Below are positions 61,868 to 64,000 of a stretch of DNA of 64,000 nt, piece after piece. The stretch is taken from assembly GCF_030272615.1 (NCBI RefSeq), contig NC_081410.1:122596640-122660639 (forward strand), read 5' to 3'. Within the stretch, counting starts at the first letter, position 1. Each line of letters starts with the position of its first letter. The translations under genes were made by a program, and so were the position numbers. Below the pieces are notes generated by a model. That model had not been told where the DNA came from, did no database searches, and worked only from the letters and a program-made list of their open reading frames with translations. The stretch is from Cryptomeria japonica. Its lineage: Eukaryota; Streptophyta; Pinopsida; Cupressales; Cupressaceae.

Positions 61868-62010
61868 CGACTTGGAGGTATGAATTAGTGAGGCCACAAG
61901 CAAGGACTTCATCCCCAGTTCAAATATTCAACAATAACACCACAACAAGATTTGAACCTTGATGGCAAGAACAAGAAGACTCCAACTTAACCATCACACT
62001 ATGCCAACAT
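61868..62010 (-). mobile_element. SINE-like sequence with pol III boxes
   Basis: On the minus strand the sequence begins TGGCATAGTGTGATGGTTAAG (A-box-like). About 45 bases later it has AGGTTCAAATCTTG (B-box-like GGTTCAAATC at 61951-61960). The spacing and order match tRNA-derived SINEs. I could not find convincing target duplications or an A-tail, so a decayed tRNA-related sequence is the alternative. Confidence 0.45.
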
Positions 62011-63201
62011 CGAATATTTTTTAATTATTTTATTTGAAAATTTATTATTACTTAAAAATTATTTTATTTTATAATTAAAAAACTAATTTTTTAAATTTTT
62101 ATTTTTTAAATATATAGAATATATTTGTATTAATATTATTATAAAAATCAAAATGATACATTTGCATTATGCCCAGTAAAAAGCTTCCTCTTGTAAATGA
62201 AGTTCAAAAACATACATATAAACTACAAAATAAAAATAAAAATAAAAATTATAAAAGAAAGCATCTAATGAACCAACATTATAACTTTTTCATTAAAATT
62301 TATATATTTTAAAGATTGAATATATAAATCTAAATCTTATTTTTATTTTATTAAATTTTAAGATAAAGTTAACTAATATCTTTTAAAAATTATTTTTTAT
62401 TATTTAATAAAGTTTTTTCGTTGTCTTGTCTTTATACCAAAGTCTGTATAGCAAAAAATAAATAAAAAATAAAACTTTATCTTTACTTTATTGCTTTAAA
62501 TATAATAAAATATATTTAACTTAATTTATCTAAAAGGTGATGCAACATTGCTTAACATATACACGTAAGCTAACCCCGCAAAAAAGGTAACAATGATCAT
62601 AAGGCACAAATATTTAATCTATAATATAGTTCAATTGTTAAATTAATTTGTAACAAACAAATAAAATAAATACCTCGTGCTAAGGCTTTTCCAAATCTTG
62701 GTGAGTTCCATCCTAGAATGAGTAAATGTATGCTATCTAGAAAGTTACAACTATATATAACAAGTATATTTTTCTTCCATAAGATTCCAAATTCAAGATA
62801 GGGTGTCAATTAGGTACAACATGCAAATGTCATTTTAATGGTGTTAGGTTTTATATGGAAAGTGCAACTCTAAAATATATTCTTTTATAAAGTCTACAAA
62901 CAGTTGGTCATATAAATGGTATCAATCCCCTATTCAAACTTTATTAGAGAAGGAAATTATACCTTTGGTATAATTATTAATTTAACCTTGGGACCCTAAT
63001 TTAACATATGTTTAGTAGGCCCTAGATTAGGCTCAACATAAGTCATAAAATGGAAAAGTTGATGGAGTTGTTGAAGAAATACTAAATTTTTTATAATGTT
63101 AAATAAAATTTAAAAATATATATTTTTTAAAATATTTTTTTAGTTTTTTTTTTTTTTAAATTATATTTTTTAACTATTTATTGTTAAATCAATTGGAAAA
63201 T
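62011..63201. other. AT-rich DNA without recognised features
   Basis: The stretch is dominated by TTTTAAAAATTATTTT-type sequence. Short frames exist but have no support. A T-run of about 14 lies near 63145. Confidence 0.55.
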
Positions 63202-63273
63202 AAATCAACTCTATTTTTCTCTGTATTGATTTTTCTTAAATCAACTCTATTTTTCTCTGTATTGATTTTTCTC
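63202..63273. repeat. 36-bp tandem duplication
   Basis: AAATCAACTCTATTTTTCTC opens each of two units, 63202-63237 and 63238-63273, which differ only in the last base. The duplication is recent. The 60-codon frame that spans it is probably chance. Confidence 0.93.
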
Positions 63274-63398
63274 CTTATTGCTCATTCTAAGTTTTCTCTT
63301 GATTCCTCTTATAATTTCTTCTATAGTTTCAAAAATTGTTCTCTTAATATTGCTGCAATATAATTTTAGTTTGGTAAGATCCTATTTGAGCATTTTGT

Positions 63399-64000
63399 TG
63401 TAGTGTCGTAAATTGTCACCAATCTAATTTACATCGCATGTTTGTGCTCCCACTTTAGTGTGTTGTATCCCTCATCCCCTCTCTAGGTCCAATTTCACCC
63501 CATTCTTCAACTTTGAGTCCATGAACACCCATTGGTGTGTCCCATGGTGTAGGGACTAGGGCATGGAACACCCTACGTCTGGACCATGGCACCCTAAAAT
63601 GCCATGCTCCCTCTCAATGGGGCCCAAATTTGAATTGGCTCAAGTGTTGTATCTCCCTAGCTAGAATTGATCCACGTGCCTATACATGACCGTTGGAGGC
63701 CGACCTAATCGGTAAATTACCTAGGGAACCCTATATAAACACATCATATCAATTCATTTTAGATTCAAGACTCCATCCTATGGTTTGTGCTTTTGTGAAA
63801 CCTTTATCATCAAGAATTTTCAAAGATCTTCAAGGGTGCATATTCATAACTCAACCATTGTGGAGTAAAATTACATCAATCTTATGCAAGCATGTGTGTG
63901 TGATTAGGGTTTTTCATGTTCATGTGTTTTTCATGCCATTACATACAACATTTGTGATTACATTCAAAGAGAAAATCATCATAAAAATAATTGCAAATAT
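63399..64000 (+). repeat. LTR start running off the right edge
   Basis: TGTAGTGTCGTAAATTGTC at 63399 resembles the start of the gag-only element's LTR (TGTAGCGTCCTAAAATTGCG). GC-rich text follows, then TATATAAA at 63732-63739 in the context CCCTATATAAACAC, some 330 bases in. TATA position and layout match that LTR. The primer site and interior lie outside the window. The family link is inferred from the ends and layout only. Confidence 0.58.

Overview
The window is plant nuclear DNA from a large, repeat-rich genome. It is AT-rich and full of nested LTR retrotransposons of plant lineages, with one L1-type LINE, tRNA-derived SINEs and a hAT-like DNA element. It has one intron-containing plant receptor-kinase gene. 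The great age range of the elements, the very long solo LTRs and the low gene density suggest a gymnosperm, probably a conifer. That is an inference from texture; no marker in the window fixes the species.

Layout, left half. (1) 1-7222: a decayed Ty1-copia pol (Tork/Tnt1-like) ending in an LTR, split at 485/4682 by a 4.2-kb solo-LTR-like insertion with a GGACC target duplication. (2) 7245-9751: a 5'-truncated, dead L1-type LINE. (3) 11109-24041: a second, older copy of the solo LTR (duplication TCTTC), itself split by a complete-ended Ty3-gypsy Tat-lineage element (13638-23281, duplication ATTAA). This element has lost its reverse transcriptase and gag core. (4) 24047-37650: an ancient chromovirus-like gypsy element, split between gag and RT by a young 7.8-kb gypsy element (26739-34545, duplication GTATC). 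The young element has about 1.3% LTR divergence by eye. It carries a long gag/protease-like ORF, no RT or integrase, a tRNA-Trp primer site and a repeated RNA-hairpin motif in its leader.

Layout, right half. (5) 37650-45000: remnants, including a SINE with 13-bp target duplications, a reversed copia pol, and an array of roughly 77-bp repeats interrupted by an 857-bp hAT-like element with a near-perfect 8-bp duplication. (6) 48666-51779, minus strand: the only convincing host gene, a two-exon LRR receptor-like pseudokinase of 747 residues. (7) 53650-64000: a MITE-like inverted-repeat element, a 64-bp tandem array, a copia fragment, a reversed Tat-lineage pol with an archaeal-type RNase H, a SINE-like sequence, and the start of another LTR at the right edge.

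The retroelements do not act together. They form a stack of insertions whose order can be read from split elements and target duplications. The most unusual items are the gag-only gypsy family with its covarying hairpins, the long solo LTR family, the TCGTACGA-rich leader of the Tat element, and the pseudokinase gene. No wholly new molecular system is evident.
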